A stretch of 64,000 nt of DNA from Actinomycetes bacterium (GTDB taxonomy: Bacteria > Actinomycetota > Acidimicrobiia > IMCC26256 > PALSA-610), in contig JANYBW010000049.1 of NCBI GenBank assembly GCA_025360585.1, forward strand, positions 1 through 64,000. The letters run 5' to 3'. The translations under genes were made by a program, and so were the position numbers. Below are positions 8,489-17,612 of this stretch, piece after piece; within the stretch, counting starts at the first letter, position 1; every line of letters starts with the position of its first letter. The notes beneath the pieces are model-generated. The model saw only the letters and a list, made by a program, of their open reading frames with translations, did not search any database and was not told where the DNA came from.

Positions 8489-9319
8489 GTGCCTACTGCT
8501 GCCGCCACTGAGCTCCCCGGATCTGTCGGAACCCGATTTCACCAGATCCACTGGTTTGACGACATCGATTCCACGAATCGCTATCTCATCGATGCTGCTC
8601 GCACCGGTGCACCGAATGGTTTGGTCGCGGTGGCCGATATGCAGTCCGCGGGTCGGGGTCGGCTCGGTCGGAGTTGGCAGGCGCCCGTTGGCGCCAGCTT
8701 GTTGGTATCGGTGTTGTTGCGCCCACAGCTCCCGATCGACCAATGGCCCTTGCTGATGGGGCCTGCCGGCTTGAGCGCGGTGGCCGCGGTCACCACATTG
8801 TGTGATCTTGGAGCTCGGCTCAAATGGCCCAATGACGTCGTGGTGGGCGACCGAAAGATTGCGGGTCTGCTCGCGGAAGCAACGAACGACGCTGCGGTAA
8901 TCGGGATGGGCCTGAACATCGATTGGGCTGATGTGCCCGACGACATCGCGCACACGGCTACTGCAGTCTCGCTGAGCGGCGGGCGGGTGCAATCCCGTCG
9001 GGTGATCCTCGACGCCTGGCTGCGTGGCTTCGATGCCCGGCTCCGATTGCTGGAATCTGGTCCCGCAGGGCTGCGAGCGGTTCGCTTTGAGCAGCTGGCT
9101 CGATCCGCGACACTCGGTCGGCGAGTGCGCGTTGAGGCGTCGATTGAGACGATCGAAGGCGTTGCGATCGATATAAATCCCGGCGGACAAATCGTGGTGC
9201 AGCTCGACGACGGAACTATTCGGAGTTACGCGAGCGGGGATGTGGTGCATTTGCGGGCGCTCGACGGCGGGTTCGGCCCACCGTCGAGTGCATCCGTTTC
9301 GCCAGCCTCGCATTCATAA
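8489..9319 (+). CDS. birA: Biotin-[acetyl-CoA-carboxylase] ligase
   Basis: A 276-residue biotin protein ligase that adenylates biotin and transfers it to the BCCP lysine. It shows the IDSTN substrate segment, biotin-loop GRGRLGRSW, KWPNDVVVGDRKIAGLL and GMGLNI, with a C-terminal SH3-like domain. There is no N-terminal helix-turn-helix, so it is a monofunctional enzyme rather than a repressor. It starts with GTG. It is back-to-back with its substrate gene accA. Its 3' end overlaps the convergent pabB by 94 bp. Confidence 0.93.
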   Translation: MPTAAATELPGSVGTRFHQIHWFDDIDSTNRYLIDAARTGAPNGLVAVADMQSAGRGRLGRSWQAPVGASLLVSVLLRPQLPIDQWPLLMGPAGLSAVAAVTTLCDLGARLKWPNDVVVGDRKIAGLLAEATNDAAVIGMGLNIDWADVPDDIAHTATAVSLSGGRVQSRRVILDAWLRGFDARLRLLESGPAGLRAVRFEQLARSATLGRRVRVEASIETIEGVAIDINPGGQIVVQLDDGTIRSYASGDVVHLRALDGGFGPPSSASVSPASHS

Positions 9320-10596
9320 GCCCCGACGGCCTCTAACAAACGCGCGGCTTTGAGCTCGGTTTCGCGCCATTCGCTGCATGCATCTGAGTCCCATACGATC
9401 CCGCCGCCAACGCCGAGATCGGTACCGGCCGAAGAGATCGTGAATGAACGAATCGCAACGGCAAGGTCGGTAATTCCTCGATCGAAATCGAACCAGCCGG
9501 TCGCTCCACAGTAAAAGCCGCGCGGCACGGTCTCCAGTTCTGCGATCCTGTGCACTACCCGTGGTTTTGGAGCGCCGGTGATCGACGCGGCCGGAAACAT
9601 CGCTCGCAGTGTGTCGATCAGCCCGACGTTGGTTCGGAGATTGCCGCGGATAGTTGAGACCAAATGGGCAAGCCCCGGATGGCATTCGGCGCGCATTAAA
9701 TCCTCAACGGAAATCGATCCGAATTCACAGATCCGACCTAAATCGTTGCGAGCCAAGTCAACGATCATTACGTGTTCAGCGTGATCCTTGGCACTGGTGA
9801 TGAGATCCCGACCCCGGCGCGCGGTGCCTTTGATCGGGCGGGTCTCGATACTTCGGCCGTCGATGCGCAAAAACCGTTCTGGCGATGCGCTGACGATCGC
9901 GAGATCGCCGAAATCAAAGAGGCAACTGTGCGGAGCGGGATTATGACGATCGAGTTGGTAAAACATTGCTCGAGCGTCGCCGCGCGTTTCGGTGTGGAGA
10001 CGCCGCGTGAGGTTGATTTGGTAACAATCGCCTTCGTTGAGAAGCTCGCGAATTATGGCGACCCGATCCGCGTGTTCGCGTTGCGACAGCGAACTGTGCA
10101 TTGCACCAAGCCGAGGAGTCGCCAATGAATTCGCCAGTGAATTCGCCAGTGAATTCGCCAATGAATTCGCCAGTGAATGAGAAAGCGATGCGGCCGTACT
10201 CGGCTGGTTGAACTCGCGAAATTCTTGCGCGGTGAGACGACCAACTTGCCGGAAATGTCCGAACAGAATATCGGGAAGCTGGCGATCATCGGCGACGGCT
10301 GGGGCAGCGGCCTCAGCCGGATCAAGGCGATGGGTGAGTTCGTAGCTGAGGGCACCGGCCCAAAACCCTCCGGTCGTCTGCATCCGTTCCAGCGCCGCCA
10401 AGGATTCTGGCCCGCGAGCCCGAACGACATCGTCGCATTCCGTAGCTACCAGGTAATCGCCTTCATCGCGCACGATGGCGAGTGGCGCCTGTTTGGATAT
10501 GGCATCGGACGACAAACCGCTGCGGTTCAGGGACAAGCCGGACATTGGTGGCAAGGTTACTGAGCCGGTTTCTGAGACGAATGATTCGTTTTGCAT
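9226..10596 (-). CDS. pabB: Aminodeoxychorismate synthase component I
   Basis: About 456 residues. The chorismate-utilising domain converts chorismate with ammonia to 4-amino-4-deoxychorismate for folate synthesis. PIKGT, with the PabB-specific lysine, separates it from anthranilate synthase; HVMIVDLARNDLGR, GAPKPRVVHRIAELE and DSDACSEWRETELKA follow. A linker near residues 140-160 is a (Ser-Leu-Ala-Asn)n repeat coded by a 12-bp tandem array. The start is uncertain: ATG at 10596 or 10545, neither with a clear ribosome site. The open frame further upstream overlaps the divergent LCP gene and is not believed. The C-terminus past the domain runs antiparallel into birA. Confidence 0.87.
   Translation of the reverse strand: MQNESFVSETGSVTLPPMSGLSLNRSGLSSDAISKQAPLAIVRDEGDYLVATECDDVVRARGPESLAALERMQTTGGFWAGALSYELTHRLDPAEAAAPAVADDRQLPDILFGHFRQVGRLTAQEFREFNQPSTAASLSHSLANSLANSLANSLANSLATPRLGAMHSSLSQREHADRVAIIRELLNEGDCYQINLTRRLHTETRGDARAMFYQLDRHNPAPHSCLFDFGDLAIVSASPERFLRIDGRSIETRPIKGTARRGRDLITSAKDHAEHVMIVDLARNDLGRICEFGSISVEDLMRAECHPGLAHLVSTIRGNLRTNVGLIDTLRAMFPAASITGAPKPRVVHRIAELETVPRGFYCGATGWFDFDRGITDLAVAIRSFTISSAGTDLGVGGGIVWDSDACSEWRETELKAARLLEAVGAYECEAGETDALDGGPNPPSSARKCTTSPLA
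10127..10174. repeat. 12-bp tandem repeat, four copies, inside pabB
   Basis: Four full copies of gaattcgccagt (third copy ends aat), with partial units on both sides. On the coding strand it gives repeated Ser-Leu-Ala-Asn between the N-terminal region and the catalytic domain. The 12-bp period preserves the frame if the copy number changes. Confidence 0.95.
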
Positions 10597-10644
10597 GCGT
10601 TCTGACCGAGATCGAGCGACGGGCGCGCCTACCATCGATCCACG

Positions 10645-12129
10645 GTGCCTTCCGCAGCTTTTCTTCGTTCGTTCACAACGCGTTTTTTCATTGCGTTGGT
10701 TGCAGGTTTTGTCCTGCTTTCGGCCACGCTGTGGGGTGAAGATACCTACGCCGATATCAAAATTGGCCAGATGCCGTCGCACCATTTCCGCGCTGGAGTC
10801 TTGCAAGATCGCGGCGACGCGGATGCGCCAGGCAAAGCTGCGAACTACTTGATCGTCGGTTCGGATTCGCGGTCGTTTGTGAAGACCGCTACTGATGCCA
10901 CCCACTTTGGTCGCGCTAGTACCGAGACGGGGAGCCGCTCGGACACGATCATGATTGCGCACGTTGATCCGAATGCGAAACAGGCATTTTTAGTTTCGAT
11001 TCCACGCGACACCGCAGTGAAAATCCACGGCGGCTGTAGCGAAAAAATCAACGCCGCGTTCAATGCCGATTACTCGTGTCGGGGCGAACACGGTGGACCG
11101 CCGCTGCTGGTCGAGACGATCAAAGACAATTTCAATGTTGATATCAACCACTATCTCGAAGTGGATTTTGTCGGGTTCCGTTCCATCATCGACGTGCTGG
11201 GATCGGTGCCGATCTATTTCCCAACCAAGGCCCGCGATGTAAAAACCGGGCTCAGCGTCGACGGTGGTTGCCAAAAACTGACTGGCATTATGGCGCTGAA
11301 TTACGCGCGATCGCGGCACTACCAATACTGGGATTACGCAAAAAACGATTGGCGGGATGATAACCAAAACGACTTTGGCCGAATTCGTCGGCAGCAGTAT
11401 CTGATCCGCACGATGATGCAAGACGCGGTGAATCAAGGCGCGCACGACATCCTCACCGCACTCGATCTGGTCGACAAGATTGTGCAGTTTGTGGGGCGCG
11501 ATGAAAAGTTCAGCAAAGACAGCGTGAAGCGCTTATTGAACACGTTCAGCGTGACCGATCCGGGTTCAGTTCCGATGGAAACCTTGCCAACCGGTTACCG
11601 CAGCGGCACGCTCGAGCTCGCGCAGCCAGCGGCGGAAGCGATGCTGCTGCGTCTTCGCACGTTTGCTCCGCCGCCTCCGAAAATCACGACCACGGTTCCG
11701 AAAATCAAAACCACCGACGTAAAAGTGTTGTTGCGTGATGGCTCGGGCCGAGTTCCTCTTGGTAAAGCCGCGAGCAACGACCTGGTGAAGCTCGGTTTCC
11801 AAACCAGCACGCCCGAAGCTGCCAGCGCGATCGCAACGACCGAAATTCGCTACACGAAGGCGAACGCGGACAAAGCGTTTGTCGTGGCGAGCTACCTTGG
11901 TGGGGTCGGTAAGTTCGTGTTGGTGCCGACACTTGACGCTGGCGACGTCGAGGTTGTGCTCGGCCAGGATTTTGTGAAGGTTGTCGATCCGGCGAAGGTC
12001 AAGCCACCAGCGAAACCGAACAAACCGCCGGTCGTGAAGCCGAAGGGCCCACTGCCGAACCCCGGAACGCCACCGCCCGGAACGAATCCGAAAACCATCG
12101 GTGCGCAATACATCGGCTGCCGGTTATGA
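10645..12129 (+). CDS. LCP (LytR-CpsA-Psr) family wall-polymer ligase 1
   Basis: A 494-residue membrane-anchored extracellular protein that attaches glycopolymers to peptidoglycan by phosphotransfer from a polyprenyl carrier. One N-terminal membrane helix (about residues 12-30) precedes the LCP domain: NYLIVGSDSR, GSRSDTIMIAHVD, SIPRDTAVKI, KINAAFN, EVDFVGF, ALNYARSR and RIRRQQYLIR. A LytR_C-like domain follows (KVLLRDGSGRVPLGKAAS), then a Pro/Lys-rich tail. GTG start. It overlaps the next LCP gene by ATGA, so the pair is translationally coupled, and it is divergent from pabB. Confidence 0.92.
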   Translation: MPSAAFLRSFTTRFFIALVAGFVLLSATLWGEDTYADIKIGQMPSHHFRAGVLQDRGDADAPGKAANYLIVGSDSRSFVKTATDATHFGRASTETGSRSDTIMIAHVDPNAKQAFLVSIPRDTAVKIHGGCSEKINAAFNADYSCRGEHGGPPLLVETIKDNFNVDINHYLEVDFVGFRSIIDVLGSVPIYFPTKARDVKTGLSVDGGCQKLTGIMALNYARSRHYQYWDYAKNDWRDDNQNDFGRIRRQQYLIRTMMQDAVNQGAHDILTALDLVDKIVQFVGRDEKFSKDSVKRLLNTFSVTDPGSVPMETLPTGYRSGTLELAQPAAEAMLLRLRTFAPPPPKITTTVPKIKTTDVKVLLRDGSGRVPLGKAASNDLVKLGFQTSTPEAASAIATTEIRYTKANADKAFVVASYLGGVGKFVLVPTLDAGDVEVVLGQDFVKVVDPAKVKPPAKPNKPPVVKPKGPLPNPGTPPPGTNPKTIGAQYIGCRL

Positions 12130-13607
12130 GCTCGAGCCTGGCCAAGAGCCTGCTACGACGGTTTGCCATCGCGCTTGTCGCGGTATTCGCGTTGAGCAGT
12201 TGGGGAGTGGCCTACGGCTATTGGTTCGTGCACACGAAGTACGACGACATCGTGCACAAACAAAAGATGCACACCGATCCATTGGTGACTGGTGATCCGA
12301 TCAACTTCTTGATTATCGGCAGTGACTCCCGCAGTTTTGTGAAGACGAAACTGCAAGCGGAACAGTTCGGATCTACCGCGACCAACGGTGGTCAACGCAG
12401 CGACACGATCATGGTCGCGCACGTCGATCCGAAAACGAAAACCACACTCTTGGTGTCATTGCCGCGTGACCTTTGGGTTGAGATTCCTGGTCATGGTCAT
12501 CAAAAATTGAACGCCGCGTTCAACAACGGCCCGCAATCGGTGATCGATACCTTGAAGCTCAACTTCGGCATCCCGATCCATCATTACCTCGAAGTTGATT
12601 TTCGGGGCTTCGAAGGCATCGTCAACGCAATCGGAGCGGTCGATGTGTACTTCCCGACGATCGCTCGCGATACCTACACAGGTTTGTTTATCGCTACGCC
12701 GGGGTGTCACGCACTAAACGGCAAGCAAGCGCTGCAATACAACCGATCGCGTTCCTACGAATACAAAACGTCGCCGCAAGCAAATTGGAGGAAAGATCCG
12801 CGAGCGGACCTCGGCCGGATAGCTCGCCAGCAGTACTTCATCCGCAGCCTCGCGGCAACCGCGATCAGTAAAGGTTTCAGCAACATCGGGACCGCAACGG
12901 ATTTGATTGACAAAAGCCTTCGGAGCCTCACGGTCGACGCGGGTTTGCGATTCGAAGACCTGGTCCGCCTGGCCGATGCATTCCGCACGACGAAGCCAGG
13001 CGAGTTGCAAATGGAAACCGTTCCTGTCTCACCCGCGACAATAAATGGCCAAGCTGCGCTCGTCTTGAAACGAGCCGAAGCCGCTCCTCTTTTGGCTCGG
13101 CTGCTTCCGAGTTCGGGAGGTAACGATCCCATCAACGCAATCGCCGCGGCAACCAAAGTGAAGCCCGAAACCGTGACCGTGTCCGTGCTCAATGGCAGCG
13201 GAACCCAAGGGATCGCGAAGCAAGCGCTGGCAGATTTGCATTCCAAAGGATTCAACGGATCAAGTACGGGCAACGCAACCCGTCCTGACTTTCCCACCAC
13301 GATTGTTCGTTACAGCAATGACGCTGGCGGCAAGGATCGTGCACTCACCGTTTTGGCGTATTTAGGTGGTGTTGGTCATATCGAACTGGATGAGGCAATT
13401 ACGACGCAACGGGTCGTCGTGATCTTGGGTCAGGACTTTGTGGCGGTTGCGGCGCCGGGATCGATTGTAAAGAAACCGTCGACGTCTTCCTCATCGACAG
13501 GCGCGTCGGGTTCGACAGCTTCGGGCACCCCGGCCGTGCTGGGTCATGCCCAAGGCTTCCGTGCGATTAACCCGGGAGCGACCGCGGTCGGGTGTCCGAA
13601 GTCCTGA
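12126..13607 (+). CDS. LCP (LytR-CpsA-Psr) family wall-polymer ligase 2
   Basis: A 493-residue paralogue of the preceding gene with the same order: N-terminal membrane helix (about residues 15-35), LCP domain (FLIIGSDSR, GGQRSDTIMVAHVD, SLPRDLWVEI, KLNAAFN, LEVDFRGFEG, ALQYNRSR, RIARQQYFIR) and LytR_C domain (VSVLNGSGTQGIAKQA), ending in a Ser/Thr-rich tail. It overlaps its neighbour by 4 bp. Two adjacent ligases suggest attachment of two polymers, or redundancy. Together they head the glycan cluster that runs to 20.5 kb. Confidence 0.92.
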   Translation: MSSSLAKSLLRRFAIALVAVFALSSWGVAYGYWFVHTKYDDIVHKQKMHTDPLVTGDPINFLIIGSDSRSFVKTKLQAEQFGSTATNGGQRSDTIMVAHVDPKTKTTLLVSLPRDLWVEIPGHGHQKLNAAFNNGPQSVIDTLKLNFGIPIHHYLEVDFRGFEGIVNAIGAVDVYFPTIARDTYTGLFIATPGCHALNGKQALQYNRSRSYEYKTSPQANWRKDPRADLGRIARQQYFIRSLAATAISKGFSNIGTATDLIDKSLRSLTVDAGLRFEDLVRLADAFRTTKPGELQMETVPVSPATINGQAALVLKRAEAAPLLARLLPSSGGNDPINAIAAATKVKPETVTVSVLNGSGTQGIAKQALADLHSKGFNGSSTGNATRPDFPTTIVRYSNDAGGKDRALTVLAYLGGVGHIELDEAITTQRVVVILGQDFVAVAAPGSIVKKPSTSSSSTGASGSTASGTPAVLGHAQGFRAINPGATAVGCPKS

Positions 13608-13698
13608 CCCCGAGCGCCGTGGTTTGAAATGCGCGCTCATTGCCGCGCCGCTGCGCTGCCCCTTCTAGGCTCGTCGTGTCGAGGCGCAGATTCCTTTT

Positions 13699-13728
13699 TT
13701 GATATTTCGTCTTGGCTTCACCTATTGT
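13699..13728 (+). promoter_or_regulatory. Candidate sigma-70-like promoter for ugd
   Basis: TTGATA (13699-13704), an 18-bp spacer, then TATTGT (13723-13728), 19 bp before the ugd ATG. It lies in a 140-bp gap after the LCP pair and is preceded by a T-run (13695-13700). The match is by eye only. Confidence 0.3.
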
Positions 13729-13747
13729 TCTGCCGAGAAAGTTGTTC

Positions 13748-15040
13748 ATGAAGGTAGCTGTAATTGGTGCTGGGTACGTTGGGCTGACGACGGCGGCGTG
13801 TCTGGCACATTTGGGCCATGAGGTCGTGTGCGCGGATATCGATGAATCGCGCGTCAACAAACTCAACGGTGGCGAAATCCCAATTCTCGAAGAGGGCTTA
13901 CCCGCGATTGTCGAGGAAGGATTGTCTTCGCGACGTTTACGGTTTGTTGTCGGCGCGGCCAACGCCGCGGCAGGAGCCGACTGCATTTTCATTTGCGTAG
14001 CGACTCCGCAAGGCGACGATGGTTCTGCGGACATGAGCTACGTGGACCGCGCAGCCCGCGAAATCGCGCCAGTCCTTGCGCCGGGCGCCGTGGTCATCAA
14101 CAAATCCACGATGCCGGTTGGATCGAGTCGGTTTGTGCAACGAATCCTCGATGAATCTGGTCCTGCGCTCGATCGCGTGACCGTTGCGTCGAATCCAGAA
14201 TTCTTGCGCGAAGGTCAAGCCGTCCGCGACTTTTTGAATCCCGATCGCATTGTGATCGGTTGTGATGATCCTGCCGCAGCGGTGCGCGTTTCGGAGTTGT
14301 ATCGCGGTCTTCGCGCTCCGGTGTTAGTCACCGATCCGGCGTCGGCCGAAATGATTAAGTACGCGTCGAACGCGTTTCTGGCGACGAAAATTTCGTTCAT
14401 CAACGCGATCGCGAACTTGTGTGAATCGGTCGATGCGGATGTTCGCGAAGTTGCGCTCGGTATGGGTTACGACCGGCGCATCGGTTTCGAATTCCTGAAG
14501 CCCGGACCTGGATATGGCGGCTCGTGTTTCCCCAAGGACAGTGCGGCGCTGTTGCACACCGCACAGATCAACGGCTACGACTTTGATCTGTTGGCGGGAG
14601 TCATCGAGGTCAACCGTAAACAGTACGAACACATGGTGCACAAGATCACCGAAGGCGCCGGCGGCAGTCTCCAAGGTGCCGTCGTGGGCGTATGGGGTTT
14701 GACCTTCAAATCCGACACCGACGACCTTCGTGATTCGCCATCGATGCTGATCAGCGAGCGCTTGCTGAACGCGGGCGCGATCGTGCAAGCGTACGATCCT
14801 GCGGCAGGTGAAAAGGCCAAGCAAATGTTGCCGGGTCTGGAAATTCGCGCGGACGCCTACGAAGCCGCGACGGGCGCCGATGTTGTGGCCGTACTGACCG
14901 AGTGGGATGAATTCCGGTGGCTTGATTTCGATCGCCTTCGCGGCGTCGTTGGCAAGCCGGTGATTGTGGATGCGCGGAATTTGTTGGATCCCGCTGCGAT
15001 GCGTCGCCGAGGCTTTCAGTACTCAGGGGTCGGTCGCTAG
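13748..15040 (+). CDS. ugd: UDP-glucose 6-dehydrogenase
   Basis: A 430-residue UDP-glucose/GDP-mannose dehydrogenase that oxidises UDP-glucose twice to UDP-glucuronate. N-terminal NAD motif GAGYVG (residues 7-12), STMPVGSS, NPEFLREG, the central dimer helix and catalytic C260 in GPGYGGSCFPKD, then the C-terminal UDP-binding domain with GLTFKSDTDDLRDSPS. The start was set at MKVAVIGAGYVG; the frame extends 12 codons upstream without a good start. It overlaps the next gene by one base, and the two catalyse successive steps to UDP-xylose. Confidence 0.93.
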   Translation: MKVAVIGAGYVGLTTAACLAHLGHEVVCADIDESRVNKLNGGEIPILEEGLPAIVEEGLSSRRLRFVVGAANAAAGADCIFICVATPQGDDGSADMSYVDRAAREIAPVLAPGAVVINKSTMPVGSSRFVQRILDESGPALDRVTVASNPEFLREGQAVRDFLNPDRIVIGCDDPAAAVRVSELYRGLRAPVLVTDPASAEMIKYASNAFLATKISFINAIANLCESVDADVREVALGMGYDRRIGFEFLKPGPGYGGSCFPKDSAALLHTAQINGYDFDLLAGVIEVNRKQYEHMVHKITEGAGGSLQGAVVGVWGLTFKSDTDDLRDSPSMLISERLLNAGAIVQAYDPAAGEKAKQMLPGLEIRADAYEAATGADVVAVLTEWDEFRWLDFDRLRGVVGKPVIVDARNLLDPAAMRRRGFQYSGVGR

Positions 15041-15987
15041 TGGCTCGCGTCGTCGTTACCGGGGGATCGGGATTTATCGGTTCGCATGTCTGCGACAGCC
15101 TGATCGCGCGCGGCGACGAAGTGGTCTGTGTCGACAATTTGTTGACCGGTCAAAAATCAAATGTCGAGCAATTGTTCGGTAATCCCCGGTTTTCGTTTGT
15201 GGAAGCCGATGTCGTTAGAGATTTACCCGTCGATGGTGATGTCGATTTGGTGATGCATCTCGCGAGCCCTGCCAGCCCACCCGAATATCTGCGTTTGCCG
15301 TTCGAGACCCTCGATGTCTCGTCGATCGGTACTCGCCGCGCGTTGGATTTGGCGTTGGATCGCGGCGCTCGATTCTTTGTGGCGTCGACGAGCGAGGTCT
15401 ACGGCGACCCGCTGGTGCATCCGCAGCACGAAGAATACTGGGGCAACGTGAACCCGATCGGCCCGCGTTCGGTATACGACGAAGCGAAACGGTTCGCCGA
15501 AACGCTCACGATGGCGTATCACCGATACAACGGGGTATCGGTTGGGATCGCGCGGATCTTCAACACGTATGGGCCCCGGCTGCGTCCGGCCGACGGCCGC
15601 GTCGTTTCGAATTTCTTGGTGCAAGCCATGAACGATCGGCCGCTCACTATTTACGGTGATGGGCTCCAAACCCGATCGTTTTGCTACGTCTCTGATGAGG
15701 TGCGGGGGCTGCTTGCGCTCGCGGATTCGAACGAGACCGGGCCGATGAATATCGGAAATCCTTGCGAGTTCACGATGCTCGAATTGGCCGAGATTGTCCG
15801 TGAAATAACCGGTTCGAGTTCCGAGATCGTGTACGAACCGCTCCCCACCGACGATCCAACCCGCCGCAAACCAGATATTTCTCGGGCCGAAGCGCTCTTC
15901 GGCTGGTCTCCGAAGGTTGATCTGCGCGAAGGTCTACGCCTTACCTATGAGTCGTACCTCGCGCAACAATGCCATCTCGGGTCTTGA
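15040..15987 (+). CDS. uxs: UDP-glucuronate decarboxylase (UDP-xylose synthase)
   Basis: A 315-residue extended SDR. NAD motif GGSGFIG at residues 8-14; MHLASPASPPEY; EVYGDP followed by HPQHEEYWGNVNPIG, a signature of UDP-xylose synthases; catalytic Y146 and K150 in SVYDEAK; R/FNTYGPR after it. It takes UDP-glucuronate from the preceding enzyme to UDP-xylose. No N-terminal membrane segment, so it is cytosolic. The GTG start shares its G with the ugd stop. The 3' end overlaps the next gene by 41 bp. Confidence 0.92.
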   Translation: MARVVVTGGSGFIGSHVCDSLIARGDEVVCVDNLLTGQKSNVEQLFGNPRFSFVEADVVRDLPVDGDVDLVMHLASPASPPEYLRLPFETLDVSSIGTRRALDLALDRGARFFVASTSEVYGDPLVHPQHEEYWGNVNPIGPRSVYDEAKRFAETLTMAYHRYNGVSVGIARIFNTYGPRLRPADGRVVSNFLVQAMNDRPLTIYGDGLQTRSFCYVSDEVRGLLALADSNETGPMNIGNPCEFTMLELAEIVREITGSSSEIVYEPLPTDDPTRRKPDISRAEALFGWSPKVDLREGLRLTYESYLAQQCHLGS

Positions 15988-16690
15988 GCCCGTCGAATAC
16001 AAAAAACTCTCAGTCGTTGTTCCCGTCTTCAATGAACGCAACACTGTGGTCGAGATTTTGCGGCGCATGCGTGCGGTGCAGCTGCCGGAAGGCCTCGACC
16101 TCGAGATTCTGATCGTCGACGACGGCAGCACCGATGGCACCCGCGAGGTATTGCGCCAGCTCAGCGACAGCACGGTTCGTATCGTCTTGCAGCCTGCGAA
16201 CGCCGGCAAGGGTGCGGCGGTCCGTGAGGGCCTTTCCCACATCACTGGCGACATCGTGCTGGTCCAGGATGCCGATCTCGAATACGACCCTGAAGATTGG
16301 CCCAAGCTCCTAGCTCCAATTCTGCGCGGCAAGGCACTGGTCGTCTACGGCTCCCGCTTCACCGGCGAACGCAAAAACATGCTGTTTTTACACTGGGTCG
16401 GTAACCGATTCCTCTCGTTGGCCACGAACATCATGTACAACACCACCTTGTCCGATATGGAGACCTGTTACAAGATGGTCGATCGTCGCGTCGTCCAGCG
16501 GATGACGTTGCGGTCCAACAAATTCGATATCGAACCCGAAATCACCGCCAAGATTCTCAAAATGGGTGTCCGCATCTATGAGGTTCCGATTTCGTACGCC
16601 GGGCGCGAGTTTGATGAAGGTAAAAAAATCACGTGGCGCGATGGCTTTTCAGCCCTGTATTCACTGGTGAAGTACCGCTTCACGGATTGA
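15947..16690 (+). CDS. Glycosyltransferase family 2, DPM1-like
   Basis: A 247-residue GT-A glycosyltransferase. KLSVVVPVFNERNTVVEIL opens the domain; VDDGSTDGT and the metal-binding QDADLEYDP (DxD-like) follow, with GSRF and a C-terminal MYNTTLSDMETCYKMV segment. It resembles dolichyl/polyprenyl-phosphate sugar transferases, loading a sugar onto a lipid carrier. There is no C-terminal membrane domain. An ATG at 15947 was chosen, 41 bp inside the uxs gene, because no start lies closer to the domain; the overlap implies coupling. Confidence 0.87.
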   Translation: MSRTSRNNAISGLEPVEYKKLSVVVPVFNERNTVVEILRRMRAVQLPEGLDLEILIVDDGSTDGTREVLRQLSDSTVRIVLQPANAGKGAAVREGLSHITGDIVLVQDADLEYDPEDWPKLLAPILRGKALVVYGSRFTGERKNMLFLHWVGNRFLSLATNIMYNTTLSDMETCYKMVDRRVVQRMTLRSNKFDIEPEITAKILKMGVRIYEVPISYAGREFDEGKKITWRDGFSALYSLVKYRFTD

Positions 16691-16697
16691 CGCTTAG

Positions 16698-17579
16698 GTG
16701 AATTCCGCGGAGACGCCACTCGCGAGCTGGTCAGCGGTGATCGTGAACTACAACGCTGGCGACTATCTCAAAGCCTGTGTGGATTCCTTGCTGGCCATTG
16801 AAGATCCGCGCCTGGATGAAATCATCGTGATCGACAATGGCTCCACCGATACTTCGCTGACGAATCTCACGCCCGGTTCGGCGAAGATTGTGGATTCGGG
16901 CGGCAACGTTGGCTACGCACGGGCAGCCAACCTTGGAGTTGCTGTGACTTGCTCGCCGTACGTTGCGGTTTTGAACCCGGATGTGGTCTGCGACCCAAAT
17001 TTTTCGCGACCGTTGTGCGAATGCCTTGATGCCGATGCTTCGGTCGGCGCAGCTGGGCCAGCGATTCGAGATCTCGCGGGGGTGCACTATCCATCGGCCC
17101 GGACGATTCCTAGTCTCGCGACAGCACTCGGCCACTTCGTGCTTGGCATGATCCGGCCACAAAATCGCTGGACGCGCCGCTATCGGCAATCGGATACTGA
17201 TCCAACCGAACGCCGGACCACAGCATGGCTTTCTGGGGCCGCAGTAATGCTGCGTCGTAGCGCGCTTGATGCGGTAGGTGGGTGGGACGAGCGGTTTTTC
17301 ATGTTCATGGAAGATGTTGATCTATACACACGACTCACTGCGGGCGGCTGGGCGGTGTGGTTCGAGCCCGCGAGCTCGGTGATGCACGTTGAAGGGGTCA
17401 GCCGGCGTAGCCACCCCTATCGCACGCTGATCGCGCACCATCGTTCGGCGTTTCTCTACGCAAATTTGCATTGGTCCGGTCTTCGCCGAGCGGCGCTTCC
17501 CGCCGTCGCGGCTGCCTTGGCCGTGCGTTGCCTGGCATTACTCGCGGTTGCAGCAGTGCGCACGCGAGCACAGCACTAA
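16698..17579 (+). CDS. Glycosyltransferase family 2, WbbL (rhamnosyltransferase)-like
   Basis: A 293-residue GT2 enzyme. AVIVNYNAGDYLKACVDSLL, VIDNGSTDTS, VGYARAANLG and VLNPDVV are typical of WbbL-type rhamnosyl or galactofuranosyl transferases, as are WLSGAAVMLRRSALDAVGGWDERFFMFMEDVDLYTRL and the later VMHVEG. A hydrophobic helix at the C-terminus (about residues 265-287) may bind the membrane. GTG start, 7 bp after the previous gene. In mycobacteria the homologue works next to LCP and nucleotidyltransferase genes, as here. The donor sugar is unknown. Confidence 0.88.
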   Translation: MNSAETPLASWSAVIVNYNAGDYLKACVDSLLAIEDPRLDEIIVIDNGSTDTSLTNLTPGSAKIVDSGGNVGYARAANLGVAVTCSPYVAVLNPDVVCDPNFSRPLCECLDADASVGAAGPAIRDLAGVHYPSARTIPSLATALGHFVLGMIRPQNRWTRRYRQSDTDPTERRTTAWLSGAAVMLRRSALDAVGGWDERFFMFMEDVDLYTRLTAGGWAVWFEPASSVMHVEGVSRRSHPYRTLIAHHRSAFLYANLHWSGLRRAALPAVAAALAVRCLALLAVAAVRTRAQH

Positions 17580-17612
17580 CTCACCCGCGCCGATCCGGTA
17601 GCGTCTCGCCTC

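Noticed and set aside
8480-9313. A 277-codon minus-strand frame opposite birA
   Set aside because: birA has all family motifs; the opposing translation resembles no protein.
10127-10174. Tandem array considered as a CRISPR
   Set aside because: The units are contiguous 12-bp repeats without spacers, inside a coding gene. No repeat-spacer pattern was seen anywhere in the window.
10597-10962. N-terminal extension of pabB past 10596
   Set aside because: It would overlap the start of the divergent LCP gene by over 300 bp and shows Arg-rich shadow composition, not PabB sequence.
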